64,000 nt of DNA. Origin: Nocardia aurantia. Lineage in GTDB: Bacteria > Actinomycetota > Actinomycetes > Mycobacteriales > Mycobacteriaceae. Shown here one piece after another: positions 25,043-33,494 of this stretch. Below the pieces are notes generated by a model. It did no database searches. It was not told the origin of the DNA and saw only the letters and a program-made list of their open reading frames with translations. A program made the translations under genes and the position numbers. How positions within the stretch are numbered: the first letter of the stretch is position 1; each line of letters begins with the position of its first letter. The stretch covers positions 362,811 to 426,810 of the forward strand of contig NZ_WEGI01000011.1 in NCBI RefSeq assembly GCF_009604425.1, given 5' to 3'.

Positions 25043-25933
25043 ATGAGTTCGTTGCATCGACCGGCCGGAACCCTGGCCGACGGCGGCGATCCGGTGCTGT
25101 TGACGCCGGAACGGGCCGGATGGACCTATACCGGGTTGCGTGTGCTGCGATTGGCAGCCGGGCAGCAACGTATCGTGCACACTGGGGAGCACGAGGCGTT
25201 CGTGCTGCCGCTGGCCGGTGGTTGCGCGGTACGGGTGGACGGGCAGGTGTTCGAATTGGCCGGGCGCGATTCGGTGTTCACGCGCGTGACGGATTTCGCG
25301 TACGTGCCGCGCGACGCGGAGGTGGCGCTCACCACCGCGGCCGATGCCGAGATCGCCCTACCGATGGCGCGGTGTGCGCGCCGGCTCGAGCCGAGATACG
25401 GTCCCGCCGAACAGGTTCCGGTGGAGGTGCGCGGTGCGGGCCGGGCCACCCGGCAGGTCACCAACTTCGGGGTGCCCGGGGTGTGGGAGCACGCCGACAA
25501 ACTCAACGCCTGCGAACTGATCACCCCGGACGGCAACTGGTCGTCGTATCCACCGCACAAGCACGATCGGGCGACCGAGTGCGAGGTGGTCAACGAGGAG
25601 ATCTACTACTTCCGGATCGCCGGGCCCGACGGGATCACGCCCTCGCCAACGGGTTTCGGCCTGCACCGCACCTACACCGCCGACGGGTCGCTGGACGAGA
25701 ACGTCGCGGTCCGCGACGGCGACGTCTTCCTGATCCCGCGCGGCTACCACGGTCCCTGCGTCGCGGCGCCCGGATATCCGATGTACTACCTGAACGTGCT
25801 GGCCGGTCCGGCGCCGCAGCGCTCGATGGCCTTCTGCGACGATCCCGCCCACGGCTGGGTGCGAGGCAGCTGGGACGGCCTCGCGGCCGACCCGCGTTGT
25901 CCGGTCACCGGTCACGCCGGCCGGGTGCGGTGA
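25043..25933 (+). CDS. iolB: 5-deoxy-glucuronate isomerase
   Basis: A 296-residue bicupin that isomerises 5-deoxy-D-glucuronate to 2-deoxy-5-keto-gluconate in inositol catabolism. Two cupin halves are visible; the metal site segment WSSYPPHKHDRATECEVVNEE carries the His and Glu ligands, and FRIAGPDG and VFLIPRGYHGPCVAAPGY belong to the second cupin. Full family length. Starts at ATG 25043 behind GAGGCCGAT; 214 bp separate it from the aldolase. Confidence 0.93.
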   Translation: MSSLHRPAGTLADGGDPVLLTPERAGWTYTGLRVLRLAAGQQRIVHTGEHEAFVLPLAGGCAVRVDGQVFELAGRDSVFTRVTDFAYVPRDAEVALTTAADAEIALPMARCARRLEPRYGPAEQVPVEVRGAGRATRQVTNFGVPGVWEHADKLNACELITPDGNWSSYPPHKHDRATECEVVNEEIYYFRIAGPDGITPSPTGFGLHRTYTADGSLDENVAVRDGDVFLIPRGYHGPCVAAPGYPMYYLNVLAGPAPQRSMAFCDDPAHGWVRGSWDGLAADPRCPVTGHAGRVR

Positions 25934-25991
25934 ACACCCACCCCACTGTCGATTTCACGGAACCCGTTACGGAGCACGAGGGGCGATCGAG

Positions 25992-27827
25992 ATGGAACTG
26001 ACAACTGCGCAAGCGCTGGTGGCCTGGCTGATCGCGCAGCACTCCGAAACCCTGGACGGACGTGAGGTCCCGCTGTTCCCAGCGGTTTTCGCGATCTTCG
26101 GGCACGGCAACGTGCTGGGGCTGGGTACCGCGCTGCAGGAGCGCAGCGATCTGATCCCGGTGTGGCGCGGGCACACCGAGCAGGGCATGGCGCTGGCGGC
26201 GGTCGGGCTGGCGAAGGCGGCGCATCGCCGGCAGGTGGGGGTGGCCACCTCCTCGATCGGGCCCGGCGCGCTGAACATGGTCACCGCCGCCGGGGTGGCG
26301 CACGCGAATCGGCTTCCGCTGCTGCTGCTTCCGGGCGACACGTTCGTCGGCCGGGCGCCGGACCCGGTGCTGCAACAGGTGGAGCACTTCGGTGACGGCA
26401 CCGCCACCGTCAACGACGCGTTCCGTCCCGTCAGCCGCTATTTCGACCGGATCACCCGGCCCGAGCAGCTGCTCGCGGCGCTACCGCAGGTGGCGCGGGT
26501 GCTCACCGATCCCGCCGACGCCGGACCGGTGACGCTGGCCCTGCCGCAGGATGTGCAGGCGGAGGTCTTCGACTTCCCGGAATCGCTGTTCGAGCCGGTC
26601 GTGCACACCGTCGCGCGGCCGCGCCCCGATCGCACCCGGCTCGCCATGGCGGCGGCCGCACTGCGGGCGTCCGATCGGCCGCTGCTGGTGCTCGGCGGCG
26701 GTGTGCGCTACTCCGGAGCCGGGCCGCGGGCGCTGGAATTCGCACAGTGGCACGGCATTCCGATCACCGAGACCACCGCCGGGCGCACCCTGGTGCCGCA
26801 CGATCATCCGCTGTACGCCGGGCCGCTGGGCATCACCGGATCGAGGTCGGCGAACACCCTTGCCGCCGAGGCGGATCTGGTGCTCGCGGTGGGAACCCGG
26901 TTGCAGGACTTCACGACCGCGTCGTGGACGGTGTTCGCGCCCGAGGCCCGGTTGATCAGTATCAACGCGGCCGGATTCGACGCGGTGAAGCACGGTTCGC
27001 TGGCCGTGGTCGCGGATGCCGATGCGGCGCTGCAGGATCTGCCGGGACTGCTCGACGGCTGGGAGGCCGATCGGCAGTGGACCGACCGCGCGGCCGAGCT
27101 GCGCGCGGAATGGGACGGGTACGTCGACAAGTTGCGGGCGCCGGCGGCGGGGCTGCCCAGTTACGCCCAGATCGTCGGCGCCGTCAACGATCTCAGCGGT
27201 TCCGGTGACTACGTGATCACCGCGGCCGGCGGCCTGCCCGGCGAGGTGGTCGGCGGCTGGCGCGCCACCGGGGGCGAGCCGACCATGGACGTCGAATACG
27301 GTTTCTCGTGTATGGGATACGAGATCGCCGGCGCCTGGGGTGCGGCGATCGCGCATCGCCGGGGGCTGGTCACCACGATGCTCGGCGACGGCTCGTATCT
27401 GATGTCGAACTCGGAACTGTTCTCCGCGGCCTTCGCCGGGCATCCGATGGTCGCGGTGGTCTGTGACAACGGCGGGTACGCGGTGATCGCGCGGTTGCAG
27501 GAGGGGCAGGGCGGCGTGCCGTTCAACAACTTCTACGCCGACTGCCGTACCAATCATCCCGTGCCGCCGCGGGTGGATTTCGCCGCGCACGCGCATTCGC
27601 TCGGTTGCGCCGTATTCACCGCCGACGAGCTGGTCGGATTCCACGAGGCGTACGCGCAGGCACGGGTGGCCGCCCGCACCGGATCCCGGCCCGCGGTGGT
27701 GGTGGTCCGCACCCAACCGGCGACCTGGACCGACACCGGCTCCTGGTGGGAGGTCGGCGTGCCCGAACATCTCTCCGGCCGGGACGATTACGAGGCCGGA
27801 AAACGGGCACAGCGGCGTTATCGCTGA
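25992..27827 (+). CDS. iolD: 3D-(3,5/4)-trihydroxycyclohexane-1,2-dione hydrolase (ThDP enzyme)
   Basis: A 611-residue thiamine-diphosphate enzyme that opens the inositol-derived ring to 5-deoxy-glucuronate. Three domains as in acetolactate-synthase-like proteins: N-terminal pyrimidine domain with the activating Glu in WRGHTEQGMALAA, a central domain (PLLVLGGGVRYSG, ADLVLAVGTRLQDF), and a C-terminal pyrophosphate domain whose GDGSYLMSNSELF plus following Asn binds Mg-ThDP. Last recognisable gene of the iol operon; no iolA (malonate semialdehyde dehydrogenase) is present in the window. Confidence 0.94.
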   Translation: MELTTAQALVAWLIAQHSETLDGREVPLFPAVFAIFGHGNVLGLGTALQERSDLIPVWRGHTEQGMALAAVGLAKAAHRRQVGVATSSIGPGALNMVTAAGVAHANRLPLLLLPGDTFVGRAPDPVLQQVEHFGDGTATVNDAFRPVSRYFDRITRPEQLLAALPQVARVLTDPADAGPVTLALPQDVQAEVFDFPESLFEPVVHTVARPRPDRTRLAMAAAALRASDRPLLVLGGGVRYSGAGPRALEFAQWHGIPITETTAGRTLVPHDHPLYAGPLGITGSRSANTLAAEADLVLAVGTRLQDFTTASWTVFAPEARLISINAAGFDAVKHGSLAVVADADAALQDLPGLLDGWEADRQWTDRAAELRAEWDGYVDKLRAPAAGLPSYAQIVGAVNDLSGSGDYVITAAGGLPGEVVGGWRATGGEPTMDVEYGFSCMGYEIAGAWGAAIAHRRGLVTTMLGDGSYLMSNSELFSAAFAGHPMVAVVCDNGGYAVIARLQEGQGGVPFNNFYADCRTNHPVPPRVDFAAHAHSLGCAVFTADELVGFHEAYAQARVAARTGSRPAVVVVRTQPATWTDTGSWWEVGVPEHLSGRDDYEAGKRAQRRYR

Positions 27828-27845
27828 CGGCGAAGGCAAGGGCGA

Positions 27846-28058
27846 ATGGCACACGGCACGGTCAAGTGGTTCGACAGCAAGAAGGGTTTCGGGTTCATCG
27901 CCGCGGACGACGGCGGACCGGACGTCTTCGTCGAGTACAACGCGGTCGTCGGGGAGGGGTTCCGTTCGCTGGTGGCCGGGCAGCGGGTGCGGTTCGAGGT
28001 CCGGCGGGCCAAGGCGGGCCCCGAGGCTGTCGATGTGTTCGTTATGCCCGGTCTATAG
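27846..28058 (+). CDS. Cold-shock domain protein, divergent member
   Basis: A 70-residue single cold-shock domain with RNP1 KGFGFI and RNP2-like DVFVEY in place of the usual VFVHY; the aromatic pairs for nucleic-acid binding are otherwise kept. It binds single-stranded RNA or DNA. It starts only 18 bp after iolD and has no leader of its own, so it may be carried on the iol transcript, which is unusual. A second, more canonical csp gene lies 570 bp further on. Confidence 0.88.
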   Translation: MAHGTVKWFDSKKGFGFIAADDGGPDVFVEYNAVVGEGFRSLVAGQRVRFEVRRAKAGPEAVDVFVMPGL

Positions 28059-28194
28059 TGTGTCGCATCACACAACCCGCGCAATTTTGTCGCGTGGGTC
28101 ACTTCTCCGCAATTCTGGTTAACGTGAATTTATCGCGCCGAGATACACCGGGTGCCAGCCAGTTCGACTGGGTAGCACGATCGAAAGGTATTTC

Positions 28195-28311
28195 ATGATT
28201 CCCGTTATCATCGACACCGGAAGCGCCGCCGTGAACGGAGTGTTCAACACCCTGGGTGCGGCCTTCGGTGGCCTGGTCAACACCCTCTCGACGGGCTCTT
28301 TCGGGCACTGA
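28195..28311 (+). CDS. Tiny hydrophobic peptide, 38 residues
   Basis: A short open frame with a GAAAGG ribosome binding site five bases before its ATG. It encodes MIPVIIDTGSAAVNG, then VFNTLGAAFGGLVNTL and STGSFGH: a Gly/Ala/Ser/Thr-rich amphipathic or membrane-seeking sequence without Lys or Arg. It is followed by a GC-rich hairpin at 28344. Its size is below most gene-finding limits. The clean start site, composition and terminator support a real gene; function unknown. Confidence 0.55.
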   Translation: MIPVIIDTGSAAVNGVFNTLGAAFGGLVNTLSTGSFGH

Positions 28312-28343
28312 GCTCGCACGATGGTCGCTTGACGCGACCGTGC

Positions 28344-28376
28344 ACGGGCCCCGGGCGGATGCCGTCCGGGGCCCGT
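28344..28376 (+). terminator. GC-rich hairpin after the 38-residue peptide gene
   Basis: ACGGGCCCCGGGCGG pairs with CCGTCCGGGGCCCGT (one G-T pair) around a 3-nt loop. There is no T tract, as is common in high-GC actinobacteria. Confidence 0.7.
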
Positions 28377-28631
28377 CGCTTCTCCGGTGGACCTTTTACC
28401 GCGTGCCGCGCACAGCCTTCTCGGAGAATTCTCACAGGTCGGCGTGATGGCAATCACGATATGATAACGAGTGCCTGGTGGAAGCGGTAATGGGTACACC
28501 GCAGCCCCGCGGCAACCACCACTGTGGAGGGGACTTGTGGCGGATGTGGTCTCTCCCGTGGCATTCTGGGTACATCGAGACTGGGTCGCCCGGAAGGTTG
28601 GTCGGCCGAGCTCGTCTACAGAAGGTATGAA
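28377..28631 (+). promoter_or_regulatory. Promoter and long leader of the second csp gene
   Basis: A TATGAT box at 28460-28465 stands in an AT-richer stretch about 165 bp before the csp start; I see no good -35 box. The resulting leader of about 160 nt fits cold-shock genes, which often have long structured 5' regions. No other gene is visible here. Confidence 0.4.
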
Positions 28632-28838
28632 ATGGCGCAAGGCGTAGTGAAGTGGTTCAACAGCGAGAAGGGCTTCGGCTTCATCGCTCAGGAAAACGGC
28701 GGCCCGGATGTGTTCGTGCACTATTCGGCCGTGGCGGGCTCGGGCTTCCGCTCCCTCGATGAGGGACAGCGTGTGGAGTTCGAGATCGGGCAGGGCCAGA
28801 AGGGCCCGCAGGCCCAGGGCGTCCGCGTGATCGCCTGA
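28632..28838 (+). CDS. Cold-shock protein, CspA family
   Basis: A 68-residue canonical cold-shock domain: MAQGVVKWFNSEKGFGFIAQ with RNP1, then DVFVHYSAVAGSGFRSL with RNP2. An RNA chaperone or antiterminator induced by cold or stress in related bacteria. Monocistronic, with its own terminator directly downstream. Confidence 0.95.
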   Translation: MAQGVVKWFNSEKGFGFIAQENGGPDVFVHYSAVAGSGFRSLDEGQRVEFEIGQGQKGPQAQGVRVIA

Positions 28839-28860
28839 CAGGCGGTCCCACGACTTTGTC

Positions 28861-28894
28861 AGCGGGCCCCGCGCCATTCGGCGCGGGGCCCGCT
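28861..28894 (+). terminator. Terminator after the second csp gene
   Basis: A perfect 15-bp stem, AGCGGGCCCCGCGCC with GGCGCGGGGCCCGCT, around a 4-nt loop, 22 bp after the csp stop. No T tract. Confidence 0.8.
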
Positions 28895-29023
28895 GCGTTG
28901 TCCGGACCGGTCGGTAACCGATTCGAGATGTACGCCCGGCGCCGGGACCGGGTTGTGACGGGCTGGTGGGCCACTGTTCAGGCCCTGGTCAACGCCACGG
29001 ACGAGGATGGCGCTCAGCGGTAG

Positions 29024-29281
29024 CTGAGCGGCGGCTGCCCGATCGGGGCGGAGATCCGAATCATGGAACTCATCGCCAACTCCTACGACGCCGACCCGAC
29101 CGTGGTCGAGGTGATCCTGCCGTGGGGTGTGACCCTCGCCGGAAACTGTCCGGGTGGCCGAGGAACCGCCGTACGAGATCATCGTGCGCGACAACGGTCA
29201 CGGTATGACCGCCGCCGAGCGGCAGCGACCGGTCATGGGCCGCAAGGGAATCGGGAAACTCGCGGGCCTTCGGGTCGGCGG
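29024..29281 (+). pseudogene. Remnant of a GHKL-type (Hsp90/MutL-like) ATPase
   Basis: Frame one reads GAEIRIMELIANSYDADPTVVEV, shown here as two parts GAEIRI and MELIANSYDADP: the N-box of GHKL ATPases. After about 35 codons the homology moves to another frame: YEIIVRDNGHGM (G1 box) and MGRKGIGKLAG (G2 box, ATP lid). The order and spacing match the nucleotide-binding part of the ATPases often found with restriction or other defence genes. There is at least one frameshift and no C-terminal part; it stops at the phosphodiesterase gene. Confidence 0.75.
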
Positions 29282-30385
29282 TCACGCTGTACCGATGATG
29301 CAGCCGGTGTCGGCGGGGACCGGCAGGGCTGCGAGACGGGCCGGATCGGCGACCCGGCCGATGACCGGAGTATTCGGGATCGGCTGGGAGGGATCGCCGG
29401 AACCTCCGGCGCGCAACGACTTTCCGTCCAGTTCGGGGGCCGGTGGCAGGCCGAACAGGTCCAGTACGGTCGGGGTCAGGTCGACCAGCGAGTAGCCGTT
29501 GTACCGGCGGCCCGCCGCGAAGTCCGGTCCGCGCGCGATCACGAAACTGGCTGTCTCGTAAGCGGTCTGGCCGCCGTGGCCGCCTTCCGGTTTGTGGCCG
29601 TGATCGGTGGTGACCAGGATCGTCCAGTGCTCGCCGTGGTCACGGGCGCGTGCGTCGACCGCGTCGACGATGCCGCCGACCAGGACGTCGACCCGGCTGA
29701 TCGCGTCCCGGTACGCCTGCGGGTTGGCCGCGCGCAGGGTGTGACCGGCGATGTCGACCTGATCGAAGTGGGTGAACACCAGGTCGGTGCCGGCGGTGAT
29801 CGCGGCCACCGTGGCCGCCGCGGTCTCGGTGTCGACGTCGGCCTCGCAGCCGTATGTGCCGTACCGATTGGCGCCGGCGGTGACGATCAGATCGGCGTGC
29901 GGTTCGCCGCTGCGGGCGATCGTGCTGATCGTGTCCCACGTCGCGATGGACGCCGTCTTACGTTGCGGTGCAGCGGTTTTGACGCGGTGGAAGACGGTCG
30001 GGTAGGTCGCGAAGACCTCGGGGCGGCAGGTACCGTCGTTGTCGCAGATGCCGGTGCGGGTGTCCCAGTAGCCGGTCAGGGCCGCCGACCAGGACGGGCA
30101 CGAGATCGTCGTGTGCGGGGCGAGCGAATAGCGGCTCAACGTGCCCTCGGCCGCGAGACGTCGCAGATTCGGGGTGACCGCGGCGAGCAGTTCGGTGTAC
30201 AGGCAGCCGTCGATGCCGATCACCGCGACCTTGTTCATCGCATCCCTGTGGATCGGTTCGGGATGGGCGGCGTCCGGCGCCGGATCGCCGGTCACCGCCC
30301 TCGCGTTCGGCAGTACGGCGTCGGCGAAGACGGCCGTGAGTCCGGAGGCCAGCAGTGCCGAGAAGGTGCGCCGGTCGAGGGGCAT
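29282..30385 (-). CDS. Secreted type I phosphodiesterase / alkaline phosphatase superfamily protein
   Basis: A 367-residue metalloenzyme of the nucleotide pyrophosphatase/phosphodiesterase branch. The N-terminus (MPLDRRTFSALLASGL) looks like a Tat-type signal (DRRTF). Metal and catalytic segments are VAVIGIDGC (Asp), LAPHTTISCPSWSAALTG (nucleophile region), FTHFDQVDIAGH (Asp-His) and TTDHGHKPEGGHGG (Asp-His, His). It probably hydrolyses phosphodiesters or nucleotides at the cell surface. It stands alone and overlaps the end of the ATPase remnant. Confidence 0.82.
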   Translation of the reverse strand: MPLDRRTFSALLASGLTAVFADAVLPNARAVTGDPAPDAAHPEPIHRDAMNKVAVIGIDGCLYTELLAAVTPNLRRLAAEGTLSRYSLAPHTTISCPSWSAALTGYWDTRTGICDNDGTCRPEVFATYPTVFHRVKTAAPQRKTASIATWDTISTIARSGEPHADLIVTAGANRYGTYGCEADVDTETAAATVAAITAGTDLVFTHFDQVDIAGHTLRAANPQAYRDAISRVDVLVGGIVDAVDARARDHGEHWTILVTTDHGHKPEGGHGGQTAYETASFVIARGPDFAAGRRYNGYSLVDLTPTVLDLFGLPPAPELDGKSLRAGGSGDPSQPIPNTPVIGRVADPARLAALPVPADTGCIIGTA

Positions 30386-31007
30386 ACTTCGAAAATGCCC
30401 GCGGAAACCGGCCGTATCCAGGCAGAATGCCGCTGTTCGCGAAGGTTTCGCGCCACCGGCACGGGCCCGACGTCATGGGTTCACGCGTTCACCGCGATGT
30501 TCCCCGCGCGGCACGAAATCGTCTGCGGCGCGTGATCGTTCGCTGTCCCGGGCGGCTTGCCGGTCGGAGGCGGGCGGTTCGCTTCACGTGCGGTAGCCAC
30601 GCAACGATCGCGCCGCCGACACCGCCGCGAGGCCGCACAGGCCGTGCGGTCGGGCCATGGCTGCCGATAGGTGGCGTCCGGCCGGGTGACCGACGTCCGG
30701 GCGGCCGGTGCCACTACGCCGGCCGGTGTCCGCCGTGCGGGTATGTCGGTGTCCGCCGTGCGGGTACAGAGGACGATGGTGCGGGACCCGGGTGGTCGAT
30801 GTCACGGCCTTGGAGGGCGCGCGCCGAACCGGGTCCATGGGGTGCGAAAGTCGGCAAGGGGTGCGATGCCGAATCTGATTGAGGGCTCCGGCCTGCGAAT
30901 TCTTCGCGAAAGGGGTGCGGCTGACGGGTGGAGCCGATCGGCTCGAGCTCGCCCACTAAGCTGGGCGGCGGTAACTGCCGATCCCCTCTTCCCAGGAGTG
31001 CCCCACA
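30386..31007. other. Intergenic region before serA
   Basis: 622 bp with no supportable gene; frames are Arg- and Gly-rich. It includes a short exact direct repeat, CGGTGTCCGCCGTGCGGGTA, at about 30725-30744 and 30748-30767. The serA promoter must lie in the last 200 bp, but I cannot pick it out. Confidence 0.5.
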
Positions 31008-32606
31008 GTGAGCCAGAATGGCCGTCCTGTTGTTCTGATCGCCGACAAGCTCGCCCAGTCGACCGTCGATGCGCTCGGTGACGGAGTCGAGGTTCGCTGG
31101 GTCGACGGCCCGAATCGTCCCGAGCTGCTGGCCGCCGTGCCGGAGGCCGACGCGCTGCTGGTGCGGTCGGCGACCACGGTCGATGCCGAGGTGCTGGAGG
31201 CGGGCCGGAAGCTGAAGATCGTCGCGCGCGCCGGAGTCGGCCTCGACAACGTCGACGTGCCCGCGGCCACCGAGCGCGGCGTCATGGTCGTCAACGCCCC
31301 CACCTCGAACATCCACACCGCCGCGGAGCACGCGGTCTCGCTGCTGCTGGCCGCCGCGCGGCAGATCCCGGCGGCCGACGCCACCCTGCGCGAGCACACC
31401 TGGAAGCGCAGCAAGTTCAACGGTGTCGAGATCTTCGGCAAGACCGTCGGCGTGATCGGCCTCGGCCGCATCGGCCAGCTGTTCGCCGCCCGCCTGGCCG
31501 CGTTCGAGACCAAGATCGTCGCGTACGACCCGTACGTGTCGCCGGCCCGCGCGGCCCAGCTCGGCATCGAGCTGCTGTCGCTGGACGAGTTGCTGCAGCG
31601 CGCCGACCTCATCTCGGTGCACCTGCCGAAGACCCCGGAGACCAAGGGCCTGCTGTCCGCGGAGAAGCTGGCGCTGACCAAGCCGGGTGTGATCATCGTC
31701 AACGCCGCGCGCGGTGGCCTGATCGACGAGGCCGCCCTGGCCGATTCGATCCGGTCCGGTCACGTGCGGGCCGCCGGCATCGACGTGTTCGAGACCGAGC
31801 CGTGCACCGACAGCCCGCTGTTCGAGCTGCCGGAGGTCGTGGTCACCCCGCATCTGGGCGCGTCGACCTCCGAGGCGCAGGACCGCGCGGGCACCGATGT
31901 CGCGCGGTCGGTGCTGCTGGCGCTGGCCGGCGAGTTCGTGCCGGGCGCGGTGAACGTGACCGGCGGCGCGGTCGGCGAAGAGGTCGCCCCGTGGCTGGAG
32001 ATCGTGCGCAAGCAGGGCGTGCTGCTGGGCGGGCTGTCCGAGGAGCTGCCGGTCAGTGTCGAGGTTCAGGTGCGCGGCGAGCTGTCCTCGGAAGATGTTG
32101 CGGTGCTGGAACTCTCGGCGCTGCGTGGGATCTTCTCGGCGTTGGTCGAGGATCAGGTCACCTTCGTCAACGCGCCGGCGATGGCCAAGGAGCGCGGCAT
32201 CGAGGCCACCGTCACCTCGGTGTCGGAGAGCCCGAGCCACCGCAGCCTGGTCGATCTGCGCGCCGTGTTCGGCGACGGCCGCACCCTGAACGTGGCCGGT
32301 GCGCTGACCGAGCCCGAGCAGGTGCAGAAGATCGTGAACATCAACGGCCGCAACTACGATCTGCGGGCAGAGGGCCTGAATCTGGCCATCCTCAACTACG
32401 ACGACCGCCCGGGTGCGCTCGGCAAGATCGGCACCAAGCTGGGTGAGGCCGGCATCGACATCCTGGCCGCGCAGCTGACCCAGGACGTCGACAAGGAGGG
32501 CGCCACCGTCGTGCTCCGCGTCGCCGAGCCGGTCCCGGCCGAGGTGCGGGCCGCGATCGCCGAGGTCGTCGGCGCCGCCCGGGTCGCCCAGGTCGACCTG
32601 AGCTGA
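31008..32606 (+). CDS. serA: D-3-phosphoglycerate dehydrogenase
   Basis: A 532-residue long-form PGDH that oxidises 3-phosphoglycerate with NAD+, the first step of serine synthesis. The substrate domain is split around the Rossmann domain (VGVIGLGRIGQLFAARLA, near residue 150); the catalytic His is in TPHLGAST (about residue 280) and the Arg/Glu in NAARGGLIDE. After the intervening domain comes a C-terminal ACT domain (LNLAILNYDDRPGALGKIG) for serine feedback, the same architecture as the mycobacterial enzyme. Syntenic with leuB. Confidence 0.97.
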   Translation: MSQNGRPVVLIADKLAQSTVDALGDGVEVRWVDGPNRPELLAAVPEADALLVRSATTVDAEVLEAGRKLKIVARAGVGLDNVDVPAATERGVMVVNAPTSNIHTAAEHAVSLLLAAARQIPAADATLREHTWKRSKFNGVEIFGKTVGVIGLGRIGQLFAARLAAFETKIVAYDPYVSPARAAQLGIELLSLDELLQRADLISVHLPKTPETKGLLSAEKLALTKPGVIIVNAARGGLIDEAALADSIRSGHVRAAGIDVFETEPCTDSPLFELPEVVVTPHLGASTSEAQDRAGTDVARSVLLALAGEFVPGAVNVTGGAVGEEVAPWLEIVRKQGVLLGGLSEELPVSVEVQVRGELSSEDVAVLELSALRGIFSALVEDQVTFVNAPAMAKERGIEATVTSVSESPSHRSLVDLRAVFGDGRTLNVAGALTEPEQVQKIVNINGRNYDLRAEGLNLAILNYDDRPGALGKIGTKLGEAGIDILAAQLTQDVDKEGATVVLRVAEPVPAEVRAAIAEVVGAARVAQVDLS

Positions 32607-32640
32607 GCTGTACGACCCGAGCTGAGCTGTCCGCGGTGCC

Positions 32641-33060
32641 CGGCCCGGATGCCGTGCCGCACGCGGGGCCCGGCCCGGATGCCGTGCCGCACGCGGGGCC
32701 CGGCCCGGATGCCGTGCCGCACGCGGGGCCCGGCCCGGATGCCGTGCCGCACGCGGGGCCCGGCCCGGATGCCGTGCCGCACACGGGGCCCGGCCCGGAT
32801 GCCGTGCCGCACACGGTGCCCGGCCCGGATGCCGTGCCGCACGCGGGGCCCGGCCCGGATGCCGTGCCGCACGCGGCGCCTGCCCCGGATGCCGTGCCGC
32901 ACGCGGGGCCCGGCCCGGATGCCATGCCGCACGCGGCGCCTGCCCCGGATGCCGTGCCGCACGCGGCGCCTGCCCCGGATGCCGTGCCGCACGCGGCGCC
33001 TGCCCCGGATGCCGTGCCGCACGCGGCGCCTGCCCCGGATGCCGTGCCGCACACGGGGCA
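32641..33060 (+). repeat. Minisatellite of fourteen 30-bp units
   Basis: Fourteen head-to-tail copies with only point differences; the unit reads CGGCCCGGATGCC then GTGCCGCACGCGGGGCC. Variants are ACGCGGGG, ACACGGGG and ACGCGGCGCCTGCC; the last forms a block of homogenised copies at the right end, which shows recent unequal exchange or slippage. As 30 is a multiple of three, all six frames stay open, and one plus-strand frame would encode a PDAVPHAGPG decapeptide repeat. No ribosome binding site precedes it, so I treat it as non-coding. Confidence 0.92.
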
Positions 33061-33494
33061 TGGCCCGAATGCGGAGCCGTATCCGGCACGCGGTCTGAGT
33101 GCCGTGCCACGGGGCATGGTTCGAATGCTGAGCCGTACGTGACGCACGGTCGGATGCCGTGCGCCGCAATCGGTCCTGTCGCCTGCCGACTGTGCGGCCG
33201 CCGGTGCCGGAACTCGGGTCGGGTCGCCGTCCGAAACAGCCGAGTCGCATCGGGATTCGACGGCATCTCGGTATGCGGGAGCGATTCGCCCTGGTGGCGG
33301 CACCCGGCGCCGGACCGGATAGGGTGCGTTGAGAAGCACCGGGCCCAGGTGCGCACCTACCGCCGCGATGGCGGTGAGCCGGTCGAGTCCGCACGGCGGC
33401 GGTCCGGCCGCGTGCGCGGCGGCCGCCCGGTGGCGGATTCCGGCGGATGACGCGGTGTGGGTCCGAGCCGTACGAACGAATGGAGCAATGGTCT
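33061..33494. other. Intergenic region between the minisatellite and leuB
   Basis: About 430 bp; the first 90 bp are degenerate traces of the repeat (GTGCCACGGGGCATGG, GAATGC). The remainder shows no gene. The leuB ribosome binding site (GGAG) lies at its end. Confidence 0.5.

Noticed and set aside
32641..33060. CRISPR array or PE-PGRS-like coding repeat
   Set aside because: No spacers; no ribosome binding site or flanking coding domain, so a plain tandem repeat is the simplest reading.
32636..33142. 168-residue repeat protein (PDAVPHAGPG)
   Set aside because: Open because the unit is 30 bp; GTG start lacks a ribosome binding site and upstream is a near-copy of the serA end (GAGCTGAGCTGT).
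30714..33356. 880-residue minus-strand frame with HPGRAPRAAR repeats
   Set aside because: An artefact of the 30-bp repeat staying open in all frames and of antisense to serA.
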